From NCBI GenBank assembly GCA_050084515.1, contig CM114272.1, positions 23,002,001 to 23,066,000 of the forward strand: 64,000 nt of DNA, given 5' to 3'. The notes below the pieces were generated by a model that saw only the letters and a program-made list of their open reading frames with translations, ran no database searches and was not told the DNA's origin. Position 1 is the stretch's first letter; every line of letters begins with the position of its first letter. Below, one piece after another: positions 23,816 through 36,038 of this stretch. The position numbers were made by a program, and so were the translations under genes. This DNA comes from Blasia pusilla. Lineage: Eukaryota; Marchantiophyta; Marchantiopsida; Blasiales.

Positions 23816-26616
23816 ATCCGCAGTTCATACATTAATCCTATTCGTCCATCAATTAGGTCCGGTCAATATCTCAATCCGTCGAAATATGTATTGCGCAAGT
23901 TTCAAAGGTGCACTATTAATCTTACAAAAGAGTCTCCTACCATTAATCCACATATTTTACATGTAAAAAAGAGAAAAAATTTTAAGTACTTAAAAAAATA
24001 TCACTTTATATTTTGTGCATATTTCTACTTCCCAACTCATATTTGGATTATATTTTCTTACAAGTAATTCCTATATCAAACTATTTTTTAATTTTAATTC
24101 TTCCATGATCTATAATTTAATATCTAGAATCACAAATAATTGAATTTTTTTCATATTTAAGAATCTTATTTTAAATGAAATCAGAAAATATATTATGATG
24201 ATACCTTGATCATGCACGTTATATAATAGTCTATTTTAGTGGATCTTGTAAATTTGAAAAATCATCCAATTTTCTTGAAATATTATTATTGAAATTTCTT
24301 TATTTTAAATCCATCTTGTATGAAATCAAAACTTTGAAATAAATTCAATCATAGGTGTATTTGTGAATATTTATTAATTTTGAATTTTGATATTTTGATA
24401 TTTTAAAATAAAGGAGGATTCACATAGATAAAATCAGTGGGTATTCCTAAATCAAAGAGTTCCACAAGACCACGTGATAATACCTATACCATTTCAACTA
24501 TTGTGACAAGTTTTTTAATGGAAAAAAAAGGTTTGAAACTTAATTTTTTTATAATCATAAAAATTTTTAGGAATGGAGAATAACCTAATTGTAAGCTCTT
24601 CAATGGCTTGGATTTGTTTTGGAATATGGAATTTAAAATAATGGGAGTCCAAATTCAAAGTTTGGTTCAATTTCACGTAAAAAAAAAGCATGGAATGGCA
24701 TCAAAAGTATTTCTACATCCTTTAACCATAAACGCCAAGCTTATCACAAAGTTGTTACACTAGTATATGATTCTTGATTGTGTTAAACAACAACTTTCTA
24801 AAATGATACATTTGTTTTTATACTATTATTAAAAAAAGTGTAAGTTTGTATCGTTAGATGGCTGAATGATTTGCAAAGATGACCAAGGAAATCTTAAGAT
24901 ATTATAACGATTTTGATCATTCTATCAGAAGTTTAATTTTTTTGTAATATGTTATTTACAAGATATATACATTGAATTTGTAATAACAAGAGAATTAAGC
25001 ATATAATTTCATATTGTGATGTAGTATTATTTCTTGTTTTAGGTTAACACGAATAAATCCTAATCGTTGGATGGATAAGAATTTGGAATAAGAGAGAAAC
25101 AAATTACTTATGAATGCTTTAATGGTTAGACTCAATTAGTCAAGTATGACTCCGCCAAATTTTTTTAGTAAGTTATGACTATTACATGACTAAGAAATGA
25201 TTGTTACTATTTGTCTCATAAATACATGACTATAAGAGGTTCCCTTAGTAAATTAAAAATTACGAAAAAAATATAGTCATAACATGAGTTATTCTTTGCA
25301 GCACTCATTCATTCCTAATCATAAAATCCATATTTATTTAAGTAAACATATTAAGAATAAAAATCCATTATTACTAATATATTTCCAAAGATAAAAAAAC
25401 ATGAGATAAGAAGACGTCATGATTATTAATTATTCCCATTAAATACCTTAGGTTTCTATGTCTTAATTTTGAATTTAATAAGTCCATCCAAAAAAAGGGT
25501 CTCATATCCTGAGATCTAGATTAAAATTCTCTTATTCTCTATGTATACACGTTAGACTTAAAGGAATATCATATGCAAGAGGACTTTAATAATGGATTTT
25601 TCATATTTTAACATAGAGAAAATACATGTGTAATTGATACTTCACTTATTTATGCATAGCCTCTATTCTTACTTAGTATTTGACTTTCTTGAAAACAAAC
25701 TTCCAAAGACCCTAGCTTCCTAATTTAAAACCACTATCCCAATCCCCAAAGAGGTTATATTTCCTTAGTTGTAGTTGATATTATTTTTGTTATGGGCAAT
25801 TGAGATTGTAAAGGTTTTTTTTTACCCACAAGATAATTATAATTGAAGGTTCTTTTTTTCCCCATATGATCTCTCTGCCTGAGTTCTTTACATTTAGGAT
25901 TCTAAGCACTAAGGCTAGAATTTTCCTAACTCCCTAGGGATAATATTAATCACATTATTTACCCCATAATGCTCAAATCCTTTAGCCTCCCATCATTTGG
26001 TTTCTTTAACACGCTAAGTTGCTTATGTCCAAGCTGCCCCTACAGACAAGAAATGAATGCGACAAGAAATGAATGCAGTCGGATTTTTATGCCTTTTGGA
26101 AATAAGATATTGCACTTATTGGAACCTTTTTCATAACTCTGATTGGAAATGGAACTTTGTAGAAGCTTGAAATTGAGTTTATGAAGAATATAGCGAATTT
26201 TTTACAGGCTTTGACCTTGATTATGGAGAGTATAGAGAAATTCTTCTAAATTTTATTTCCTAGGGAATATAATTAATTCTAGTCTGGATCTCACATGCAA
26301 ATTTGCGAGGTGAAGGAGTCCAAGAATTTCCCCCAAACTAGGAACTGAAAGTAATTTATTCAAAAATCCTAAAACACTCTTCCATTGACATTATTTCTCT
26401 TTGAGATTCCGTTCATCCTACGTTTTCCAAACAAAGTTTTTCCCTAGGGTCATAAAATGTGGAGTTTTGCTGAACATGCCTACCACTCTCTTTGTCCCTT
26501 TGCTTTTTATTAGGGCTACTTAAGCAGCATTTGGACAACCTAGGGATGCTCGAGTTACAAATTATCCACATTTGAAAAAATGTGTACGTCTTGTGGTATG
26601 CCATTTTCTAAAGAGC

Positions 26617-26675
26617 CATTGAAGAGTGACATTCAAAAGAGGAGTTTGTCCTCTTTTGAATGTCACTCTTCAATG
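26617..26675. repeat. Perfect 27-bp foldback with 5-base loop
   Basis: Arm 26617-26643 (starting CATTGAAGAGTGACATTC) and arm 26649-26675 are perfect reverse complements around the loop GTTTG. No mismatch is seen over 27 pairs, which is unusual in such a diverged, AT-rich setting. Confidence 0.95.
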
Positions 26676-29395
26676 AGATGATATAAAAAATATTTAAATT
26701 TATTTTATAAAATAAATTAGTGTTAAATAAATTACCATATGTGGATTAGATGGGGTTTCGTTCCATCCTAAAGTCATACTTCTCCCATACACATGAGAAA
26801 TGCGTAGCCCTATTAACCACTAGCAAGAATATCCATGCGATGCACAAGATCAGGACCTCACTTTGAAATTTTCATATCTTCTAATTACATAAAGACTCCA
26901 TTTGTTAGTTAGAAATTTCTCCAAATATGTGGAAGAATGAGCAAAGAAACCAAAGTGCATTCAAAATGTATTAGAGCTTCCCAAGGAGAAGCGATAGGGT
27001 ATACTAGTACTTGAGCAATGACCAAAATTGGGAGAAAAAAGTGGAGATCGGGGTTAGATATATTCTAATCAACCTAAGAGAAGTGGCGACCATGCACATG
27101 GAAGTAAGGGTTGTACTCATCCCTTATACTAGTATCTAGTGATCGAAGGGGAATACCCTACTCTCACAGTCTCAAATTTTGTCATTATAAATATTTTTCA
27201 AAATGCTATCAACATATGATTTTTGGACTCTAGAGAGAGTTGCCAAAGGGGAAAACCACTTGAGAACTTGAGGTGTTTCCTCAAGTTTAGACTCAAAGCT
27301 TTCTCTATGAGAGTTGGCCTTCACAAACGGGAGATTGAGACTATGAGCGTGGAGTGGGGAGATGTATTTTCCCCGATGGGCAAGATTAAACACAAATGAG
27401 TAATTAGGGATTCTTCAAGATATTAGGAAGATTTGTAACCATTCTATGGGTAAGTTTTAAATTTTTTTATACATATCCAGTGAAGTGAATCCGGTCTAAA
27501 GGCATCTTCATACTCCAAAGCTCAACACTTCTAGTAGATCAATGCAACAAAAATCCATGGGCCCAAAAAAAATTTCCTCCACAATGCATTCAACTCAAAG
27601 GAATATTTTATGATTAAAGTTCGGTTTACAACATATAGAGTTCTACCATGTTGACGGGTATACAGAGTAATCAAGTTGTTTGGACATAACTTCATCCTGA
27701 GTGGTCAAATGAGATTAGAGATAGTTTAATTATGTCGAGGTTATCATTGTTAACAATCCTTCTAATTTTCCATTTCAAGAGAAGTGAAGTTTTTACCAAA
27801 TCCATTGTCATCCAATAATTTGTGCGCATATTGCCAATTTTTTATTATGTTTGGGAGAAGAGCTATTTTGGCTATCACTAACAATCTTTCTCATGTTGAG
27901 GCTTTGGATTACTCATCCTTTTAGGGTTTGGTAGGAGCTTGACTAATCAAGAGAGGTCAAACCAAATGGTAGAGTAAGGAAAATACGTAAGGAGCTCTCA
28001 ACTATTCATGACAAGAAAATCACATAGATGCATCCAACTTTATATGCCTTGTGAATTGATAATAGTTTATGCAATCAAAAACTAAACATGACTTTTAGTT
28101 CTCTGCAAAAAAAAAATCCTATATTAATTTCTAGTAAGGTTTTCAAGTAGATTGGAAAATCACACATTAAAAAATGAATAGTAAATAATAAAAGGATGAA
28201 TTGGGATTTTATATTGTATGGAAGGATAAGAATTTAATAAGATATGGTAAAATAAAATAATTACATAATCATAAGAAATTATAATAGAATGGATTAAATA
28301 AAAAAAGAGGTAATGAATGCATTGGATGAGAATGTATTTACAAGAATGTAATATTTACATTATCACAACAGCTAAAACCTCCTTATTCGAGGGCTTCATT
28401 GCACAATGGAGAAATGGAAGAAGTATATCTCACAAGTTTTAAGAAAAAACTCCAAAAAATTTACAACATGTCCTTTTTACATTTTAAATCTATAACTACG
28501 CCCCCATTGAAGGTGCATAAATTTAGCATTAACTTATTATGGTGACATGTAGCTTTGCTTCTAAGGAAGCAAACTTAGCCAAGTCTATTAGAACTGTCAA
28601 GTTCGCGAAATGCTTGTTAAAACAATGTATTACTATAGGATTGTATATATGCAAATTGGACTTTTTGTAATAAAAAATTGGATGTATTTTTTTCATGTGA
28701 ATGTAAGGTCTCCTAGACCTTTTAAAGTTGTTTTCCTTGCCATCCACTTATTTTGATTTAATTTTAATTCCCTTCTTAATTCCCCCTTAATTCCTCTTTG
28801 CTCTTCCTCATATTAGGACTTTCATTTTTTCTTTTTCTCCATCCATCCATTCTTCTTGGACCTATCCACTCTCCTCCCTTCTCTCCTTGTTAGATGCTTT
28901 CCTCCACACAATTTCTTTTTCTTTTCCTCCTTCACTTAAGAGTGGATGGAGGGATATTTCATTTGTCTTTCCTTTTCCATTGGATCCATTCTTCAATGAA
29001 CCTTTTATCTTCTGCATTCCTTTGTATACTTTCAACCTCAAACACAATCTCTAACAAACTAATTTTTAATACTTTCTATTCTCTTGATCCAACTATTTTG
29101 AAATTTTTGTATTTTTAGAAGATATTCCTTCCATAAATATACATGGTTTTCTTACTTATTAAAATTAATTTTTAAAAAATTATGAAATAATGAGCTCCCA
29201 ACAATTGGTGGATTCATGATAAATTAATCATCCAAATGGGAATTTCCAAAAAAGAATTATGTCACAGCATATTAAGTGGTAATTTCAAGACTAACCACAT
29301 CATTTCCAAAATATTTGTCAAGGCTAAGAGATTCCTACTAGCTCACTCTACATGAAAAGTGGAAAGATTCCATTGCGATTCTAGCTCCCTAGGGC

Positions 29396-29810
29396 AACAC
29401 AAGCAGGGTTGCACACGGACATGTCCATGCCCGCGGACTTATGTCTGTCCTTAGGACAGACATGCTCGTGCCAATAGGTGTTGGTTCTGCCTCACGGGTT
29501 TGTGGCACGAGGGGTGGTTTAGGCCCGTGCAAGGCCCGCACATGGCGGGCTCGACGCAAACCCGTGTGTGCCATCCTTGAGCCCGCCATACGTGCGTCGC
29601 CAGCCCACCATATGCGGGCCCAGAACTCGCCCAATGGAGGCCCAACCACCCAAGTGCGGGCCTGGCCGCAAGCCACAAAACAAGTGCGGGCTCGGCCAAC
29701 CTAGATACCCGCTATGAGCTCGGTTGGCTCGAATGCAGGCCGCGGGTACCCACGCGGCATGTCTGTCTCATGGAGGGACTTGTCCGTTTCCGTGCAACCT
29801 TGAATACAAT
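29396..29810. mobile_element. GC-rich hAT-like MITE, 399 bp, with imperfect 8-bp target duplication
   Basis: The element at 29404-29802 begins CAGGGTTGCAC and ends with the complement of CAAGGTTGCAC. Similarity of the ends continues inward over about 22 bases (ACGGACA-x-GTCC). The flanking octamers AACACAAG (29396-29403) and AATACAAT (29803-29810) match at six of eight positions. Eight-base duplications and CAGGG-type ends are typical of hAT elements. The body is very GC-rich (many GCGGGC and GCCCGC words) and contrasts with the AT-rich surroundings. It encodes no transposase. The frames it contains on both strands are by-products of composition. Confidence 0.72.
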
Positions 29811-32800
29811 TGGAGGTTTCAGCACGAAAAATTAAAAAATTGTGTTCCAGAATAACTAGGGACCTCCCCCTTTTCCTTTGTCCCTGGCATGTATGATCTT
29901 GGAGTTCTTAACTCTCAAAGTCTTTTTTTTACACTAAAGACTTTCCCGATCCCCTCTTATGCAGGTCTTATTTCTATGGCACTTTTGCGAGAGAAAATCA
30001 TTTTCCCTCCCTAGCCACAAAAATCTCACTTTCAATTTGAAATTTTTATGGGCGTTGGATACGCAATGTGTGAAAATTAGAAACACTTCATATCCTTTCC
30101 ATACATTATAAGTAGTGGTAATGTACACTCTCGTGCTATATTATCCATGAGAGTATGTTCCTCCAACTTAGTTCCCTTCTATCTTAACTTAATTCCTAAC
30201 CTTCTTTATTAACTTAACTTCTTAAAATGACCCATGTCAGCATAAGAGCAATCTTCAAAAGACATGTGTCAACCTCACGAGGAGGGATTTGTAAACCCAT
30301 CTAGGAATCTCACCACACAATACACATTCAACCATTCCTATAATCTACACTATTAACCGAGCATGGGGGGTTACTTAAAATGGAAAGAAAGAAAAAATGA
30401 CCTCTCTATAAGAAGTGAAGCACTGTAAAAATAAATGTCATTCACTACTATTTTTCCATGGGCCAAGTGAAGCACTCTATTATTAATTGTCATTCGAGAC
30501 TATTTTCTTTGGGTGCTTGGAGAGAGTTATCTCTATTCACGTGGGTAATTTTTTTATCCACACATTTCTTTTATGAAACTTGAGGCTCGTTCTTACTCCT
30601 ATCCACCGAGTTGTGCTTGTTTGGATGGTGTACTCAATTTGAGGTGGAAAAAGTAAAGTAACAAGATAAAGGAAGGAACAAGATAGGAAGGAACAAGTAG
30701 GTAATTGTTGTTGCAGTAATCGATTTTAAGTTGGAATTCATAAAGTTTAACCAGTGAAGATCCAAATTAGACGGCTTGCTCGCAGATCCAATAGGTGTTG
30801 GCCAGGGGGAAGAGAGAGTGGGGTGGTTGGATCCATGTTATGGTTTTTGGAGCCCTTCCATCATATGCGATGCTCATTTTCTCCTAGTCTACTTATCTCT
30901 GTCACAGCATACATTTCACATTCAGTACCCAAAGCTAATGCATTTTTGAGTAACAACTTTTTGGGGATACGAATGAGTTTCTTGGTTGATGCATAAGAGG
31001 GTCTCCTACATCTGTTATGGTGCTCTCTCTCTCTCTCTCCACCGTCCAACCAGGGCGCGGGGTCTATGGTCACAAGGCTACGACACGCACTACTCAATGA
31101 GCACACTCTCTCTCTCTCGACCTCGACCTTGACAGCCCCACCTCTTACAATGCTCAATGAGAGCAAGTCAAAGCGTGCCATACAAAGTTAAACCTCCAAA
31201 ATCAAAAGTCGGGAAGATCATCGACAATCGCAGACTTTGCATCCCGTCCATGTGTTCTTGTGCCGCCATTTTTCCCCGAATTGAGCCTGGAACTGAATTC
31301 GTGTCAAAATCAGACAGATTCATTCGAAACGCTGAACTTCTTGCAAACCCTTGCAGAGTTCTTTCCGTCTTACACCACGCACTCTGCGAAAATCCATAAG
31401 GAGACAAGAAGTGGGGGATTTCATCCGCTCTACTTGAACATCACCATGGAGCGCTTTTTTATTTTATTCCTGCTTCGATTGAATTGGCCAAGTGAGGAAT
31501 CCATTACTTTAGGACTGGTGCAATTTTTCCAAGTTGGAGTTGCTTGCTCCGACATGCCTTCAGACCGTCTCTCTCTCTCTCTGCAACACGAATGGACACT
31601 ACACTCACCTCCGCAATCACATAAGCTCTAGGTCCGCAATGAAGTTGGCCTCAATAATTTTTGCGCATTGAACACTGGCCACTCCCTCTCTCCCCAACTC
31701 AGAGCCTCTCGCCTGCACACTCCCCTTCTTTCCCTCTCCTTCTCTCCCTTTGTTCCTGTCTCTCTCAAACACGAATGCTCACTGAAATGCGACTCACCAC
31801 ACATCTCCCAATTGTCGTGCGCTCATCTCCGCAATTGAGATGAGGCGGCATGAGCTTCGCATCTCATGGGGCCCAAGGCTGCCATCATCTCACCTAACCT
31901 CATCTCATCTTTGCTGCATGATTCGATCGCAACACAGGGAAGACAAGGTAAAGGGTATACGCAATAGACAGCAAAAGAGATGGATCTTGCAAAAGAACCC
32001 CTCTCAAAGGTTATATTAAATTTATTTTTTATGTTTTTAATTGTTAAATTTTGACTCCAGTGCATCGCATGCGATTCTCCTAGTTTACTAAAGTTTTTGG
32101 TAGGGCCAAAAACCATCCAAAAACACCTTCTTCCGATAGAATCATATTGACCGACTCATTTACTTCATCGCTCCCAAAAGACAAACAAAAACCAACCGAA
32201 GACGCTGCCCGTTTTCTTTCTCTCCGCCAAAAACGAAAACAAACTGAAGATGCTGCCAGCGTTTCTTTTCTCTCCCAAAATAAAAGCAAAAAGCAAAATA
32301 GCAAGTGGACTCACTTATATAGATAGATAGCAAGCGTTCTACGGTCCCTAATCACAAAGACCAAGCGCGCGGCTTCCAAACGAAACATGAGTGACTTGAG
32401 TCCCCGTGACACCTCCGGATCGACAGCGGCACAGGACAACAATAGCGTGAAACTCCACAGGGCCCCGGGGACTCGGAGGAACAGGTCCATCGAGCGGCGC
32501 ACTCACTGTTACACAGCGATAGGAAGAATCCGTCGCGGAAGCTGCGACAGATCCCGGTCCGTCCGCATCGAAACGCTGCGGATCCGAGTCCGTCCACTTC
32601 GAAGCCGCGCGCATAGCGCCGTCCTAATTCGAGCGCGCGAAGATCCTCGCGAGTCGCGTCCGTCCGCTTTCGCTCGGACGCCGTTCAATCCGAGCGCCAA
32701 CGATGGCTCGTCCAATCTCATGGCAGAGTCCTCAGTCGACTTCCGTCCGTCCGTAAGGATCCGATCCTTCCACCCCAAATCGAACCGGACAACGCACGCT

Positions 32801-35667
32801 CTCTTTAGGATTTTGGCTGAAATAGATTCTTGTCCTCAAACGAACGACTCCATAAAGTGGGCGTTGAGGGGTTTCCCCATTCCCTCCTTTTTATTTCCTG
32901 TGGGGTCGGGTGTCATGTTGGAGCCCTCAGGTGGCACGTGGCCTCGGAGTCCTCGGGCTGTATGAGTCCACGACTTGTATTTCCAACAATGAATTCTTCT
33001 TCTTTTGATATATCCACTTTATTATAAAATAAACCTCAGAACAGAACTTCTTCTTCTTTTATTCATGCGTTGTATATTCTTTCGTGAATAACGGATCGGA
33101 ACGGAGGAAGGAGCCAATGGGAACGCGAAGAGATGAGGACCGGCAGTACCTCCATGGGACAAAGAAAGTGAGGACCGGCATGACCACAATTATCCCTTCT
33201 TAAGAAAGAAGAGGGACGTTTGTACGATGGCGAGGATGATATTTGTTACCCTGCGAGAAAGTACAAGTACCAAGAAATGGTCATCATCCCATGGTGCATA
33301 AGTCTCGACTTGACTTTAGCACCATGTTGACTTGGACTGGTGTATGTATGCATGGCGGATTCAAGTTGATGTGCTGGTAAATGTTTCATCCAATTTCTCG
33401 AAAAGGAAAGAAGACATATTCCACTAAAAGACACTTCAACCTAAGAGATACTTTTCCCGAGACAATGTTGTGTAAAACAATGGAATAAATGCTAGTGAAA
33501 GAAGTTGAAAAGAAAAGTAGACACAAAATTGTTACTTATTTCCCTTTTTTTGGAAGAGATGCTTCAAAATCTCCACACTTGATAATAACCCATCAAATTT
33601 GTCACTTATGAACTTGTACATATAAATAGTGAAAACAAAAGTGGAGCCTCCCTTGAAGTTGAATGGACAAGTGGACCTTCTTCCATGTTTGACCCTAGCC
33701 CGGCAAGTCCTCACGCAACCACCTAATCAATAAAGGTTGGCTATGATAAGTTTCATGTAAGCATGAGATTAAAATGGTGATACTTCGAGGATTCGTCAAT
33801 ACTTAGGAAGTATAATCGGGATGAATTATAGAAGTGATTTTAAAAGTAGCTAGTTGGTTTCTTGTAATTTGAGACGATACTTCTAGAAACCTTAATTATG
33901 TTAATATCTTCTTGGAAACTATAACTAAAATCTCGAAGCCCTTTCATCCTTCTTGCAATAAATTGTTCCATCCCTTTCCATGTCAAGAAAATTCCTCTCA
34001 TTCACAAAAGCTTTGGAATTAAAAACTCAAGGGATAGAAGGGGATTGGAACAAACCATTCTCTATAAAAAAAATTTATACAATACTACATTTATATTATA
34101 AAGTGAGGAATGGGAAGATGAAGAAAGCCTCTTATAAAAGAAATGAAGTTTTTTTCAAGGGGAAATAAACGTTATCAATGTAGTTTTTATGAAAAGGAAA
34201 CAAGATGAATCACTACATTACATATGGTTGTACATGAATTGAACATTTTTTAGTTTCTTTTCCTTAAAATAGAATGAATGGTGTCAATAGTCGCCCTGTC
34301 AAACAAAAAAATTGCTACATGGAAAAGATCGTACAAAAGGCCTCACAGCTTGTGCTTGAGCGTAACGAGAGCGTAAGCCTTCGGCCTGTCACCCTAAGTA
34401 ACAACCCCGCTTGGACGTACTAAATGCCCTGGTCTCGGTGTTACTTATGACGGAAAGAATATTATTATAAAGGAAATAAAGCATGGAATAACAAGATATG
34501 TCCTTCCTTTTATAAATTTATGATTATTTTTTAAATAAAAAATCGGTAGTACTAAATTATTGTAAGAATGTTAAACTATTTACTATACTTAAAGCTTAAT
34601 GTGTATAACATAATAATCTCTTCTCTTGTCACTAGAGTTATTTCATTACATTTTTGCATGTTCTTATACAATTTATAAGATTCAAATTGAACTAAGGAAC
34701 AAAACAAATATGTAAGTACTTTCCATAGTCTTTCCATGAGATTAGGAGTATATTCTTACTAGCGCATAGATTGGTTTGGTTTTGCACAAGAAGAGAAAGA
34801 TTCTATATCAACTAGAATCTTTGAACACATTCTCTCCTTTCCACATGCTACCATATTACTTGATTTAGAATATTGGTACATCAATCATGTTACTCCAAAA
34901 TATGAATGGTTCAAAGACACTACCTCATGAAACTAGTTTCATGGGTAATTCATTGATTTAGAAGACAAATAATAAATGGTAAGATCATCATTTGTACGAG
35001 CATAAAAAGTGGTTGGCTTTATTCTTTATTCTATCTGCCCTGTCACGTCTTTTACGATAGATCGGTGAGATCTAGTAGAGCGCCTTCGCGAGTAGTGGAG
35101 GACAGGCTGAGGAGGTCGGGGATGACGTGCTGAGGCCTTGAGAAACCTGAGAGAGCAAGTTTCCCCTTCATTTCGGCTCATTTGGAGCCATATTGAGGAA
35201 CTTACTATTTTATATAAGTACCATCTTGAGTATATGGTTGAATTTCTATTTTCGGAAGTGGCCCTTGACCTCCTACATCAGGTCAAGAGCCAAGGAGGTG
35301 AATTGGGAGCATAGATTATCATGGAGAGATCTTAGGAGAGGGGAGGGGTATACCTCAAGGAGAGAGAGCTTGAGAGCTCATTCTCTCTTTGTTGAACCTC
35401 TTGACACGAGGCGCGGAGCTATGGTCTCTTGCCTTGTGAGTGTAACCCAAGCCTTTCATTAGGAGAGTGGGTTTGGTTTGACATTGAGAGCGACATGTGA
35501 GAGTGCACACATGTGAGAGCTATGGTGTTGTGAGAGAGATTTCACCGTATTTTACAAAGAGAGAATGAGAGGGTGAGAGAGCTTCATGGGAGTGCTCACG
35601 AAAGCAAGAGCGGCGTTGTCTTGATGTTTGTGTGCCGATTTTTTGTGTGATAGAGTAGCGACAGAAG
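29811..35667. other. Gene-poor stretch with simple repeats and CpG-rich islands
   Basis: No supported gene. A CT-rich tract lies at 31021-31040 and again near 31105. An imperfect direct repeat of about 45 bases starting AAGTGAAGCACT occurs near 30413 and 30473. A CpG-rich block lies at about 32340-32800. A short GC-richer insert lies near 34340-34440. Frames through 32387-32965 on both strands shadow each other in the CpG-rich block and show no motif. Confidence 0.5.
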
Positions 35668-36020
35668 TGTAACTCTCCAGCTCACGGAACCACTCTAGAG
35701 TTGCTCAAAGGTAGAATGCCCTCAAGGCCTCTCCTCTTTCTTTATATACTTAGAGATAGGTACAATGAAGACAAAATAGCTCTGTCTATCCTTATGCCAC
35801 ACGTCCTACTCTCATAGCATGAGAGGATCTCCTTTGGAGTCTAATGTCCCAACCTCATCTTCCTCAATCTCATCCTTATCTTCTTTTTCACCAACGAATG
35901 GCCCCACTCTCATCTTTATCTCATGTATCTTGTGTGATCTCTTTTTGGTTGATTCTTTCCCGCTTATGCCCTTCATGTCATAGATTCTAACTTAACTATG
36001 ACTAACAAAGGATGGTTACA
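35668..36020 (-). repeat. 3' LTR of the chromovirus
   Basis: It is bounded by TGTAA...TTACA, a five-base inverted end. It is preceded on the - strand by a purine-rich tract. Confidence 0.93.
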
Positions 36021-36038
36021 AACCTCCTCCCATTTAAG
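36021..36038 (-). other. Polypurine tract of the chromovirus
   Basis: On the - strand the bases next to the 3' LTR read AAATGGGAGGAGGTT, a purine-rich primer site for second-strand synthesis. Confidence 0.75.

Larger units (their letters stand above)
22781..29395. other. AT-rich gene desert
   Basis: About 6.6 kb of strongly AT-rich DNA with no frame above 138 codons and no recognisable motif. It contains two perfect foldbacks (23209-23251, 26617-26675) and an ATCC-rich stretch. Composition differs sharply from the neighbouring glycosyltransferase region. It is probably old, decayed transposon sequence. Confidence 0.6.

Noticed and set aside
29389-29704. Frames of 82-95 codons on both strands.
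   Set aside because: They coincide exactly with the GC-rich MITE and are explained by its composition.
32387-32965. 192-codon frame in a CpG-rich block.
   Set aside because: It is mirrored by frames on the other strand, low-complexity Arg/Ser-rich, and has no conserved motif.
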